DNA of 64,000 nucleotides from SW132 sp038150125 (GTDB lineage Bacteria; Bacteroidota; Rhodothermia; Balneolales; Balneolaceae). The DNA is taken from contig NZ_JBBVMF010000014.1 of the NCBI RefSeq assembly GCF_038150125.1, positions 1 through 64,000 on the forward strand, given 5' to 3'. This document shows positions 26,480 through 35,201 of this stretch, in pieces. Under the pieces are notes generated by a model. It did no database searches and was not told the DNA's origin. It was given only the letters and a program-made list of their open reading frames with translations. The translations under genes were made by a program, and so were the position numbers. Positions within the stretch are counted from its first letter, which is position 1, and each line of letters starts with the position of its first letter.

Positions 26480-26900
26480 CAATTGGTTATTCTAATGCCT
26501 TCAACAGCCAATGATGGTGTCACTACTGTCGGTTGTCCGTTATCGGATGCTATCCATAAAATTTTTTTGGGTGTATAAGACCCTGCTTCGATAGTTGATA
26601 ACTGTTTAACCCAGGAGACTCTTTCGACCGGCATAAATCCCGGACCTGAGTTGCTAAATTCACCATAGAAAACAGTCTCCTGAGCTTCCGGCCTGTTCCA
26701 GTTGTGCCATCCTTTCGGGATGGTACGATTGTCCCTGTCTGTGTTTATAAATACAGACAGGGACAAAATTTCTCCAGGGACGCCCCAAATATACACCTTC
26801 GAAATCTGCACCTGACGTAAGCCTGGAATTTTTGATCACAAATCCATGCTCAACATTTCCTGGTGTTGATACGGCTGTTATAAAGAGAATTAAATAATCT
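26480..26900 (-). pseudogene. Truncated, frameshifted pectinesterase remnant
   Basis: Only the C-terminal third of a pectin methylesterase is left, in two frames. In one frame (about 26900-26770) 'HGFVIKNSRLTSG' leads to the hallmark 'VYLGRPWR'. The sense then shifts to the second frame (down to 26479), which reads 'SLSVFINTD', 'TIPKGWHNWNRPEAQETVF', 'SGPGF' and 'VSWVKQLS'. These are all standard pectinesterase blocks in the right order, so one indel near 26763-26772 (an A/T run) breaks the gene. The catalytic Asp/Gln region and signal peptide are gone; upstream bases (26900-27000) show nothing recognisable. It points to past extracellular pectin de-esterification at this locus. Confidence 0.85.
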
Positions 26901-27173
26901 GAGAATACCAACAGATTGTGCAATCGTTTGTAATCTACAGAGGTAGACATATTTTCAGAGCGTAAAGCAAAAATTTTTAAAGGGATAGTTATCATCTATC
27001 AGATAGATTGCATTAATTTTACTCCAATTCAAACATGCTTATCAACAACCAGAGGATGTTCGAAAGTTAGGTTTTGACAAGTATTGATTCGAATTCAGAG
27101 CCTGATTGAATAAAGTATGCTCGATAAAATTCCTAACAAAAACATTCTTACAGATGATGCATTCTCATCCGAA

Positions 27174-27560
27174 TTATGTAAGCATAGACACGCCCCTTTT
27201 GCAAAGCTGCAGAGGCAATCCCCAGGGATCGCGGAGCATTACCAGGTGAGATCCATCCTCAAGCTTATCATCACTTATGAATGATGCACCAGCTTCCATA
27301 AGTCGCTTTTTGTCTTTTACAGGGTTTTCGGACACCAATGCAACATGCACAATTAATGGATCCATGTTTTCATAATCAGGCACATCATCGGGCGGATTAT
27401 TGTAAATTTCCAGCATCACCCGCCCACCGTCATCAGCTAAAAATGTTGTATGCGGTGCCTCCTTTTCCTGCTTGACAACTTTTAATCCTATGTGTTCAAC
27501 GTACCAATCAGTCATTTCAACCGGGTTGCTTACGTTGATAGCAAAATGTTCAATTTTCAT
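27174..27560 (-). CDS. VOC-superfamily (glyoxalase-like) protein
   Basis: A 128-aa protein with the beta-alpha-beta-beta-beta fold of the vicinal oxygen chelate superfamily: 'IEHFAINVSNPVEMTDWYVE', 'VMLEIYNNP', 'VHVALVSENP' and 'MLRDPWGLPLQLCKR'. His4 (IEHFAI) and the Glu of 'MLEIY' would be metal ligands in one paired module. The substrate is not predictable; dioxygenase, glyoxalase and isomerase roles all occur. Its position divergent from kduI, with a candidate LacI-type operator between them, suggests a link to uronate use, for example a non-enzymatic isomerase helper or aldehyde detoxification (inference). Confidence 0.75.
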   Translation of the reverse strand: MKIEHFAINVSNPVEMTDWYVEHIGLKVVKQEKEAPHTTFLADDGGRVMLEIYNNPPDDVPDYENMDPLIVHVALVSENPVKDKKRLMEAGASFISDDKLEDGSHLVMLRDPWGLPLQLCKRGVSMLT

Positions 27561-27674
27561 AACTACGCTGAGACTTAAAAATTAATGGTATAAAAAAGAT
27601 TCTCATTCTTTCGTTTATATTTTGATACAATATTATAATCGGAATAATTGTGTGAAAATATTCAAATTAATCTA

Positions 27675-27698
27675 TATAATGCGCAATCGATTACATTA
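27675..27698 (+). promoter_or_regulatory. Candidate LacI-type operator at the kduI promoter
   Basis: The AATCGATT core at 27685-27692 has a central CG and partly symmetric flanks, typical of LacI-family operators, and lies 29 bp before the kduI ATG. A TATAAT at 27675-27680 abuts it and could be the -10 element. The same core occurs in the better palindrome before eda at 36452-36471. The LacI regulator encoded at 30033 is the natural candidate. Confidence 0.45.
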
Positions 27699-27720
27699 TG
27701 TAATTTAACCTACCTTTTGT

Positions 27721-28560
27721 ATGTCTACAAACTATTCGATACGATTTGCAGCAAATCCTGATGACTTTGACACGTACGATACCGATCAGATCAGAAATGA
27801 TTTTCTAATGCCGGATCTGTTTTCTGATGGTGTTATCAACCTGGTTTACACTCATTATGACCGATTTATTGTCGGCGGTGCCAAACCGGGAAGCAACGCA
27901 CTGGAACTGGAGACAATTCCTCCCCTGAAGGCTGATCAGTTTTTAGACCGCAGGGAAATCGGAATTATAAATGTGGGTGAAACAGGAACAGTGACAGTAG
28001 ATGGTAATGAGTATACTCTTGATTTCAAAGAGGCTCTATATGTAGGAAAAGAAGCCGGCAAAGTGGAATTCAAACAGGCAAATGGAAAGCAGCCCCTTTT
28101 TTACCTCAATTCAGCTCCTGCACATACATCATATCCAACACAAAAGATCACCCAGGATGATGCTGAAATTGTTGAACTGGGTTCGTTGCAGGCCTCCAAC
28201 CACAGGGTTATACGAAAACTGATCGTTCACAGCATTGTGAAAACGTGTCAGCTGCAAATGGGTATGACTCAGCTTGAGGAAGGCAATGTCTGGAATACCA
28301 TGCCGCCGCATGTCCACGATCGCCGGATGGAAACTTATTTCTACTTTGAATTGCCGGAAGACCAGGTTGTCTGTCATTTCCTTGGTGAACCTGACAACAC
28401 CCGACATATTTGGCTGAAAAATCAACAGGCAGTGCTCTCTCCCCCATGGTCAATTCATTGCGGATCAGGAACAAGTAACTACACCTTTATTTGGGGAATG
28501 GCCGGTGAAAACCTCGATTTTAACGACATGGACAAATCCAAGCCTACCGACCTGCGATAA
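27721..28560 (+). CDS. kduI: 5-dehydro-4-deoxy-D-glucuronate isomerase
   Basis: A 279-aa cupin isomerase, the usual KduI length. It converts 5-keto-4-deoxyuronate (from unsaturated uronates released by pectin lyases) to 2,5-diketo-3-deoxygluconate. Metal ligands align with the E. coli enzyme: His197 and His199 in 'PPHVHDRRMETYFYF', Glu204, and His246 in 'WSIHCGSG'. The C-terminal 'MAGENLDFNDMD' is also diagnostic. kduD follows 33 bp downstream, giving the complete two-step route to 2-keto-3-deoxygluconate. An AATCGATT-type operator and a possible -10 lie just upstream. Confidence 0.96.
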   Translation: MSTNYSIRFAANPDDFDTYDTDQIRNDFLMPDLFSDGVINLVYTHYDRFIVGGAKPGSNALELETIPPLKADQFLDRREIGIINVGETGTVTVDGNEYTLDFKEALYVGKEAGKVEFKQANGKQPLFYLNSAPAHTSYPTQKITQDDAEIVELGSLQASNHRVIRKLIVHSIVKTCQLQMGMTQLEEGNVWNTMPPHVHDRRMETYFYFELPEDQVVCHFLGEPDNTRHIWLKNQQAVLSPPWSIHCGSGTSNYTFIWGMAGENLDFNDMDKSKPTDLR

Positions 28561-28593
28561 TTATATTTTTACTCAACTAAGCCAATATCATTC

Positions 28594-29382
28594 ATGAGTA
28601 GACTTTTTGATTTATCCGGAAAACGAGCATTTGTGACAGGAGCCACCCACGGCCTTGGAATGGCGATGGCTAAAGGCCTGGCTGAAGCCGGTGCAGAACT
28701 GATTATCAATGGCACCACTCCTTCACGAATGGAAAGGGCTGTGGAACAGTATGAAAGTGAGGGACACACGGTTCACAGCTTTATCTTTGATGTCACAAAA
28801 GAAGACAAAGCCCGTGAGCATGTAGATAAAGTTGAAAATGAAATTGGCCAAATCGACATCCTTGTAAATAATGCCGGTATTATAAAGCGCGTTCCGCTTA
28901 AAGATATGGATGTAGAGGAATACAGACGGGTGATCGATGTGGACCTTGTAGGCCCTTTTGTGATGGCTAAACAGGTTATTCGCCACATGATACCCCGTAA
29001 TGAGGGTAAAATCATAAACATCTGCTCGATGATGACGGAACTTGGCCGCGACACGGTCGGTGCCTATGCCGCTGCAAAGGGCGGTCTTAAGATGCTTACA
29101 CGAAGCATGGCAACGGAATGGGCGCGATTTAATATACAGTCGAATGCCATTGGCCCGGGATATTTTGCCACATCACAAACCGAGCCAATTCGCAAAGAAG
29201 ATCATCCATTCAACGAGTTCATAATCAACCGAACGCCGGCCGGACGTTGGGGAGATCCATCCGATCTTGCCGGAACCGCTGTTTTTCTCTCGTCAAAAGC
29301 GAGTGACTTTGTGAACGGACAAGTCATTTATGTTGATGGCGGTATCTTGGCTACGATTGGTAAACCAGCCAACGAGCATTGA
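28594..29382 (+). CDS. kduD: 2-dehydro-3-deoxy-D-gluconate 5-dehydrogenase (SDR)
   Basis: A 262-aa short-chain dehydrogenase: cofactor motif 'TGATHGLG', 'NNAG', catalytic Ser in 'NICSMMTELG', and YxxxK in 'YAAAKGG'. 'SNAIGPGYFAT' and 'FVNGQVIYVDGGILATIG' match the KduD/gluconate 5-dehydrogenase group. It reduces 2,5-diketo-3-deoxygluconate to KDG, taking over from KduI, whose gene ends 33 bp upstream. KDG is then handled by the kdgK and eda products encoded downstream. A broken small secreted-protein gene follows at 29385. Confidence 0.93.
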   Translation: MSRLFDLSGKRAFVTGATHGLGMAMAKGLAEAGAELIINGTTPSRMERAVEQYESEGHTVHSFIFDVTKEDKAREHVDKVENEIGQIDILVNNAGIIKRVPLKDMDVEEYRRVIDVDLVGPFVMAKQVIRHMIPRNEGKIINICSMMTELGRDTVGAYAAAKGGLKMLTRSMATEWARFNIQSNAIGPGYFATSQTEPIRKEDHPFNEFIINRTPAGRWGDPSDLAGTAVFLSSKASDFVNGQVIYVDGGILATIGKPANEH

Positions 29383-29384
29383 TC

Positions 29385-29960
29385 ATGAAAACCTATCATA
29401 CCTCTGCAAGGAGTATTTTTTCTTTTACAGCTACAGTTATAATGGCTTTTCTTCTGTTATCATACAGTGGTCCTGTCCAATCAATGTTTAAAAACACCTA
29501 CGATGTCTGACATTTCAGAGATCAATCCAATGATCTTGAAACAATCTGGGATGGAATATATCTTTATGAAAATGATGTGATGCTTCATAGTGATGCAACA
29601 ACTGACACTTTGATTGTTGAGTTAGTGAATATAAATAACGATCGTCCTGTTGAAGAACGGGCTAAAGAGAATGGCGGTGTTCTGGTATTCTCACCCATGA
29701 TCAGCAAACTAAGACAATGACGACTATCTGGAATGGGATTAATCCTGCCATCGGAAAATTATATCGAGTACAAAGAAGCGCCCAACGAAGAATCCGAAAT
29801 TATTCAGTGCCGAAAAGCACATTTAAAAGCCTCCTATCGGAAAGAGATTCACTATTATGTAACAGCAGGCTGTGAGTTGAGCAATTCAAATTTTACCGAT
29901 CTCGAATACTTCTTTGAATATGCAGAAACTGAAATGAATCATTTTTTAATCCAATGCTGA
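29385..29960 (+). pseudogene. Remnant of a secreted protein, probably DUF4861
   Basis: ATG 29385, two bases after kduD, starts a signal-peptide-like stretch (MKTYHTSARSIFSF onward) that stops at a TGA after 41 codons. Coding-like sequence continues in the same frame ('LETIWDGIYLYENDVM') to a second stop near 29718. Another frame then holds a 75-codon piece (29733-29957) with 'GLILPSENYIEYKEAPNEE' and 'IHYYVTAGCELSNSNFTDLE', which resembles the C-terminal end of DUF4861 proteins common in pectin loci. Most of the expected ~400-aa protein is missing. Family naming is tentative; the broken state is clear from the stops and frame change. Confidence 0.55.
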
Positions 29961-30032
29961 TAAAACAAACAGGCTATTTGATTTAAAAAATTCACATGCA
30001 GGGCATCTAAACCTCCGGGTGAGAACATTTAA

Positions 30033-31061
30033 ATGAAGAAGAAACAAACGACAATCCACGATATCGCTGAGCATCCTGATATTACTGCTTCAACTGTATC
30101 CCGGGCACTTAAAGACAGCCCCCGAATAATCGACAAAACAAAACAGTCTGTCCGGGCAATGGCAAAAAAACTAAATTATCATCCTAACAATATTGCCGCT
30201 GCGCTTCGAAAAGGGAAAAGTAATGTGATTGGAATCATTATACCCATGGCAGACAGGAACTTCTTTGCATCCATTATTAGGGAAATTGAAGAGGTTGTGA
30301 ATGATGCCGGCTACAATGTCATCATCTATCAATCCAATGACTCCACTGAAAAAGAGATATCAAACATCAACACCCTGTTTAAATTCCAGATTGATTGTAT
30401 AATGTCTTCCTATGCGAAAAGCACAACTGATTTTGATCATTGCAAAGAAATTGTCGACCGTGATGTGCCTCTTATTCTTTTTGATCGGCTCCATGAGTCT
30501 CTCGAATCGCTTGATGTTGACGCTGTAGTTATCGATGACTATATAGGAGCTTATAAAGCGACACAACATTTGATTGACCAGGGATGCCGCGGAATTGTTC
30601 ATTTCTCCGGCCCTGAACACGTCAGTATTTATAAAGAACGTAAGCGCGGATACAAAGAGGCTCTTATCCAGAACAATATTGATGTGGATGAAAACCTGAT
30701 CCTCAAAAGCGATTTGAAACTCGAGGCTGGGAAACAGATGACAGAAAAAATTATACAGTGGGAAAATTTGCCGGATGCTATTTTCTCATCCAGTGATTAT
30801 GCGGCCATCGGGGCGATGCAAGTGTTAAAATCCAACGAAATAGATATACCGGGAAAAGTTGCTATTGTTGGCTTTAGTAATGAGTCGTTTACCTCCTTCA
30901 TAGAACCGCCGCTGTCTACGGTGGATCAGCATAGCAAGAAGATTGGTCAATACGCTGCAAACCTTTTTTTAGACATTGCGAAGAAAAGTAAAGGAGAGCA
31001 TAACGCCACAAAAACCGTTTTATCACCTGAATTAATCATCAGAAAATCATCATTGAAATAA
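30033..31061 (+). CDS. LacI-family transcriptional regulator
   Basis: A 342-aa LacI/GalR regulator. The N-terminal HTH and hinge ('TIHDIAEHPDITASTVSRAL', then 'LNYHPNNIAAALRKGKSNVIG') precede a periplasmic-binding-protein-like effector domain ('IIPMADRNFFASIIREIEE', 'AIVGFSNE', 'LSTVDQHSKKIG'). It lies in the middle of the uronate gene cluster, so KDG, KDPG or a uronate is the likely effector. Candidate sites with an AATCGATT core lie before kduI, before the second kdgK and before eda. The first HTH helix reads 'DIAEHPDIT', slightly unlike the more usual 'DIAKxAGVS', but the length is normal. Confidence 0.93.
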   Translation: MKKKQTTIHDIAEHPDITASTVSRALKDSPRIIDKTKQSVRAMAKKLNYHPNNIAAALRKGKSNVIGIIIPMADRNFFASIIREIEEVVNDAGYNVIIYQSNDSTEKEISNINTLFKFQIDCIMSSYAKSTTDFDHCKEIVDRDVPLILFDRLHESLESLDVDAVVIDDYIGAYKATQHLIDQGCRGIVHFSGPEHVSIYKERKRGYKEALIQNNIDVDENLILKSDLKLEAGKQMTEKIIQWENLPDAIFSSSDYAAIGAMQVLKSNEIDIPGKVAIVGFSNESFTSFIEPPLSTVDQHSKKIGQYAANLFLDIAKKSKGEHNATKTVLSPELIIRKSSLK

Positions 31062-31193
31062 TTGTGAATTTAATTCAGGATCAATCATATTTTATTAGCA
31101 GAATCCATTTTTAGGGTGGGGTTTGTAACCGGGTGTATAAATTACTTTAAAAGGGCTAAAAAACCTCATTAACATTTAATCTGAATAATATAC

Positions 31194-31199
31194 AAGGAG
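31194..31199 (+). promoter_or_regulatory. Clear Shine-Dalgarno of uxaC
   Basis: AAGGAG seven bases before the uxaC ATG at 31207. It stands out because most starts in this window lack a recognisable Shine-Dalgarno. Confidence 0.75.
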
Positions 31200-31206
31200 C
31201 TGACTT

Positions 31207-32607
31207 ATGAAAGCCTTTCTCACAGATGATTTTTTACTTCAAACAAAAATAGCAAAAACGCTGTACCACGATTATGCGTCCGTTCAACCCATCATCGACT
31301 ACCACTGTCATCTCACTCCCGCTGATATAGACAGTGACAAAAACTTTGCAAACCTAACTAAAATCTGGCTCGATGGCGATCATTATAAATGGCGGGCGAT
31401 GCGAACATTTGGCATTGATGAAAAATATATCACTGGTGACGCACCGGACAAAGAAAAATTCCTTAAATGGGCAGAAACCGTACCCTATACCGTCAGGAAT
31501 CCACTTTATCACTGGACCCATTTGGAGCTGCAGAGATACTTTAATATTGACGAGCTTCTCAAGCCATCCACAGCAGAACGGATTTATGAAAAGTGTACAA
31601 ATGATCTTCAGGATCCGGAATTCAGTACACGGTCAATACTAAAACGTATGAACGTAAAGGTTGTTTGCACCACGGACGATCCGGTTGACAGTCTTGAGCA
31701 TCACCAAAATATCAGGGACAGTTCGTTTGATGATAAAATCCTGCCGGCGTTTAGGCCTGACAAAGCCTATGCTTTTGATAAGGTTGAAACTTACAACAAC
31801 TATCTTGATCAGCTGAGCGAGGTCAGTGATACCGATATCAGCACCCTCCCGCTATTGGTTGAGGCGCTGCACAAACGCATCAATTATTTTCATGAAAACG
31901 GCTGTCGGCTTGCCGACCACGGCCTCGCGAAAATTCACTATTCAGATATTTCAAATGTCGAAGCAAATGAAGCATTCATACAAATCCGAAGTGGAAAAGA
32001 ATTAAGTACGAAGCAAAAGCATGGCCTCACATATATTATTCTGATTGAACTGGCTAAACTTTATGAGGGCAAAAACTGGGTGCAGCAATATCACCTGGGC
32101 GCACTTCGAAATACCAACGATAGAATGTTAAAAGAACTGGGCCCTGATACAGGATTTGATTCGATCGGTGATTTTTCTCAGAGCCAAAATCTATCTCGGT
32201 TTCTAAATCAGCTCGATTCAACCGATCAGCTTGCGAAGACCATTCTTTACAATCTGAACCCGTCGGATAATGAAGTGATGGCAGCTATGATTGGCAATTA
32301 CAATGATGGCTCAGTGAAAGGGAAAATGCAATATGGTTCGGCATGGTGGTTTCTGGATCAAAAAGATGGAATGGAAAATCAACTCAATACGCTCTCCAAT
32401 ATGGGACTACTAAGCTGTTTCATTGGGATGCTAACCGATTCCCGAAGCTTTCTTTCCTTCCCCAGGCATGAATATTTTCGGCGGATACTCTGCAACCTGA
32501 TCGGAACTGATGTTGAAAATGGAGAGCTGCCAAACGACCTTGATCTTCTCGGCGGAATCGTGGAAGATATCTGCTATAATAACGCTAATGAATATTTTGG
32601 ATTTTAG
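31207..32607 (+). CDS. uxaC: Glucuronate/galacturonate isomerase
   Basis: A 466-aa amidohydrolase-fold uronate isomerase, close to the 470 aa of E. coli UxaC. 'PIIDYHCHLTPADID' carries the metal-binding HxH; 'VVCTTDDPVDSL', 'QYHLGALRNTNDRML', 'YGSAWWFLDQKDGME' and 'TDSRSFLSFPRHEYFRR' are family blocks. It interconverts D-galacturonate with tagaturonate and D-glucuronate with fructuronate in the cytoplasm. Together with UxaE it brings both uronates into the fructuronate-mannonate route. The first kdgK starts 16 bp after its stop. Confidence 0.96.
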   Translation: MKAFLTDDFLLQTKIAKTLYHDYASVQPIIDYHCHLTPADIDSDKNFANLTKIWLDGDHYKWRAMRTFGIDEKYITGDAPDKEKFLKWAETVPYTVRNPLYHWTHLELQRYFNIDELLKPSTAERIYEKCTNDLQDPEFSTRSILKRMNVKVVCTTDDPVDSLEHHQNIRDSSFDDKILPAFRPDKAYAFDKVETYNNYLDQLSEVSDTDISTLPLLVEALHKRINYFHENGCRLADHGLAKIHYSDISNVEANEAFIQIRSGKELSTKQKHGLTYIILIELAKLYEGKNWVQQYHLGALRNTNDRMLKELGPDTGFDSIGDFSQSQNLSRFLNQLDSTDQLAKTILYNLNPSDNEVMAAMIGNYNDGSVKGKMQYGSAWWFLDQKDGMENQLNTLSNMGLLSCFIGMLTDSRSFLSFPRHEYFRRILCNLIGTDVENGELPNDLDLLGGIVEDICYNNANEYFGF

Positions 32608-32622
32608 ACAGCGCACAACACT

Positions 32623-33660
32623 ATGAAAAAAGTAATCACATTTGGCGAAATTATGCTTCGCCTCTCCCCTCCCGGCTATCTGCGGTTTTCTCAAACCAAT
32701 AGTTTTGATGTAAATTTCGAGGGAGCAGAATCTAATGTGGTAGTATCCCTGTCTAACTTTGGTATCCCAACGGAACTGGTGACGCGTGTACCCAAAAACG
32801 ATATAGGTGAGTCCGCTATAAATGATTTAAGAAAACACGGTGTAGGGGTAAAACATGTAAAATTTGGTGGTGAACGCTTAGGAGTCTACTATCTAGAAAA
32901 CGGCGCCGTACATCGCGGAGGTAAAGTTATTTACGACCGTGCACACTCCGCCTTATCGGCCATGGAAACAGGCATGATTGACTGGGAGGAAGTATTTGAT
33001 GGGGCAGAATGGTTTCACTGGACAGGTATTACACCTGCATTGTCTCAAAACGCCGCAGATGTGTGTAAAGAAGCGATCGAAGCGGCCAACTCCCTCGATC
33101 TTACCGTCTCTGTTGATTTTAATTTCCGTGGGAAATTATGGAATTACGGTAAAAACCCATCGGAAGTTCTTCCGGAAATGGTTCGAGCTTGTGATATTAT
33201 TTTGGCTAATGAGCTGGATGCAGAGCAGCATTTTGGCATTCAGCCGGAAAATAAGGAGGAATTAGAAACGGGCGAGATGAACCGGGACGCATACCTGTCT
33301 GTCTGCCGTCAGTTGATGGATCAGCTTCCAAAGGCCAGAAAAATCATTACTACCAGAAGGGAAACAATCAGCGCATCCCACAACAACTGGTCAGGGGTAT
33401 TATATAATGGTGATGACTTTTTTGAATCTCCAAAATATAGAATCACACATATTGTTGACCGTGTTGGAGGTGGGGATTCCTTTATGGGTGCATTGATTTA
33501 TGGATTACTGACATATAAAGATGATGATCAAAAAGCACTAAATTTTGCCTTAGCGGCATCCTGTTTGAAACATACGATTGTTGGCGATGTGAATTTAGTA
33601 ACGGTTGATGAAGTGAAAAAACTCATGGAAGGTGATTCCTCAGGGCGGGTGTCCAGATAA
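32623..33660 (+). CDS. kdgK: 2-keto-3-deoxygluconate kinase, copy 1
   Basis: A 345-aa PfkB-family kinase. N-terminal 'MKKVITFGEIMLRLSPPG', substrate-site 'FHWTGITPALSQ', and C-terminal PfkB signature 'DRVGGGDSFMGALIYG' with the catalytic Asp. It phosphorylates KDG to KDPG, the substrate of Eda. A paralogue of the same length follows at 34094 with similar sequence throughout and the same C-terminal end 'SGRVSR'. This copy is closely linked to uxaC (16 bp) and may be expressed with it, while the second has its own upstream region. Differences include 'NFRGKLW' here versus 'NYRAKLW' in copy 2. Confidence 0.93.
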   Translation: MKKVITFGEIMLRLSPPGYLRFSQTNSFDVNFEGAESNVVVSLSNFGIPTELVTRVPKNDIGESAINDLRKHGVGVKHVKFGGERLGVYYLENGAVHRGGKVIYDRAHSALSAMETGMIDWEEVFDGAEWFHWTGITPALSQNAADVCKEAIEAANSLDLTVSVDFNFRGKLWNYGKNPSEVLPEMVRACDIILANELDAEQHFGIQPENKEELETGEMNRDAYLSVCRQLMDQLPKARKIITTRRETISASHNNWSGVLYNGDDFFESPKYRITHIVDRVGGGDSFMGALIYGLLTYKDDDQKALNFALAASCLKHTIVGDVNLVTVDEVKKLMEGDSSGRVSR

Positions 33661-34093
33661 AGGATTTGAATACCCGACTAACTACTTATCTTTTGATGAA
33701 TGTCTTGTCAGAAAAGTTTAATTTGTGCAAGTTAAGTTATCGGTTAAGTAAACAGGTGACATAATCATCAGTATGTTACTTAACCGGAAACGGGGGTAGG
33801 GTTCTAATGATCTATATTATATAAGTGTCCATCGAACATCTCTGCTCAATTCAATCTGTTATTCATAACTTAATCACTACATGCACAAATCAATATACTT
33901 GAACGCATAATGAATCTTATTAATATCGATTACCAGATCAGAATCACCAGTCATAAGTTTCGACCATCTCCTGGAGCTATTGTCGAAAATGGAAAGCAGC
34001 CATTTGATTCGGATCGATTGAATGAAATCGATTCGGATAACTGCTACATTAACGCAAACAATTATTTTAATTTTAAACTTAATATCAATCATT
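33661..34093 (+). promoter_or_regulatory. Control region between the two kdgK genes
   Basis: 433 bp with no convincing gene. An inverted repeat, CGGTTAAGTAA (33741-33751) and TTACTTAACCG (33776-33786), is perfect over 11 bp with a 24-nt loop; it may end the uxaC-kdgK transcript or bind a regulator. Nearer the second kdgK, GATCGATT (34012-34019) and AATCGATT (34026-34033) lie 14 bp apart, resembling the core of the operators before kduI and eda. A tandem LacI site is possible here. Confidence 0.4.
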
Positions 34094-35131
34094 ATGAAAA
34101 AAGTAATTACCCTGGGTGAAATTATGCTTCGCCTCTCCCCTCCTGGATTTTTAAGATTTTCACAAACAAACACCTTTGATGCAATATATGGTGGCGGAGA
34201 ATCGAATGTTTCCGTTTCACTGGCCAATTATGGAATTTCTACAGAATTTATTACCCGTCTGCCTGATAACGACATCGGCCAGTGTGCGTTAATGGAAATG
34301 CGTAAACGCGGTGTGGGAACTAATCATATCATTTATGGTGGAGAACGTCTTGGAATTTACTTCCTTGAAACCGGTGCTGTAAGCCGTGGCAGTAAAGTAG
34401 TTTATGACAGATCTCATTCAGCTATCTCGACGATAAAAAAAGGAATGATCGACTGGGAGAAGGTTTTTAACGATGCCCAGTGGTTTCACTGGACTGGTAT
34501 TACACCAGCGATTTCTCAGGGAGCAGCTGACGTATGTCTGGAAGCAATAAAAGCCGCGAATGAACTTGGAATTACGGTTTCAACCGATCTCAATTATCGG
34601 GCTAAACTGTGGAAATACGGCAAGGAACCATCCGACGTAATGCCAGATCTCGTGGAGGGGTGTGATATTATACTCGGAAATGAAGAAGACGCCGAAAAAC
34701 ATTTTGGCATCCATCCAGAGAATGTAGATGTAACCCAGGGTGACTCTATGGACAGCCAGGCCTACCTATCCGTGTGTAAACAATTGATGGAAAAATTTCC
34801 ACGCGCTAAAAAAGTCATCACCACACTGCGCGGATCGATAAGTGCATCTCACAATTCATGGTCGGGTGTGCTGTACAATGGAGACGATTTTCTGGAAGCT
34901 CCAACCTATCAAATAACACATATCGTTGACCGGGTTGGCGGAGGAGATTCTTTTATGGCCGGTTTAATTTATGGGCTGCTGACGTATAAAGATGACGATC
35001 AAAAAGCTCTTGAATTTGCAGTGGCAGCATCTTGCCTGAAACATACTATTTATGGAGATGCAAACCAGGTTACTGTGGATGAGGTTAAAAAACTGATGGA
35101 AGGCGATGCATCAGGACGTGTATCCAGATAA
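34094..35131 (+). CDS. kdgK: 2-keto-3-deoxygluconate kinase, copy 2
   Basis: A 345-aa PfkB kinase paralogous to the gene at 32623: 'MKKVITLGEIMLRLSPPG' at the start, 'DRVGGGDSFMAGLIYG' with catalytic Asp, 'SGRVSR' at the end. The frame is open to 34022, but ATG 34094 matches the start of copy 1. Both copies keep their active-site residues. The divergence spread along the length means an old tandem duplication rather than an assembly repeat. The second may prefer 2-keto-3-deoxygalactonate or a different induction state; that is speculation. uxuA follows 70 bp downstream. Confidence 0.92.
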   Translation: MKKVITLGEIMLRLSPPGFLRFSQTNTFDAIYGGGESNVSVSLANYGISTEFITRLPDNDIGQCALMEMRKRGVGTNHIIYGGERLGIYFLETGAVSRGSKVVYDRSHSAISTIKKGMIDWEKVFNDAQWFHWTGITPAISQGAADVCLEAIKAANELGITVSTDLNYRAKLWKYGKEPSDVMPDLVEGCDIILGNEEDAEKHFGIHPENVDVTQGDSMDSQAYLSVCKQLMEKFPRAKKVITTLRGSISASHNSWSGVLYNGDDFLEAPTYQITHIVDRVGGGDSFMAGLIYGLLTYKDDDQKALEFAVAASCLKHTIYGDANQVTVDEVKKLMEGDASGRVSR

Positions 35132-35201
35132 GGACAAAGGTCTTATATTTTGTTTTTTTAAATGAGGCAATCAATCTGTATCAAAACTCTATTGTTTATA
35201 C

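Noticed and set aside
29733..29960. A stand-alone 75-aa gene
   Set aside because: It reads as the C-terminal end of a larger secreted family member, and the missing upstream part is found broken in the preceding bases.
33910..34119. Small 69-codon plus-strand frame between the kdgK genes
   Set aside because: It overlaps the start of kdgK copy 2 in another frame, lacks a Shine-Dalgarno and lies over the operator-like repeats.
32623..35131. kdgK tandem as an assembly duplication
   Set aside because: The two genes differ along their entire length at both DNA and protein level and have unrelated flanking sequence.
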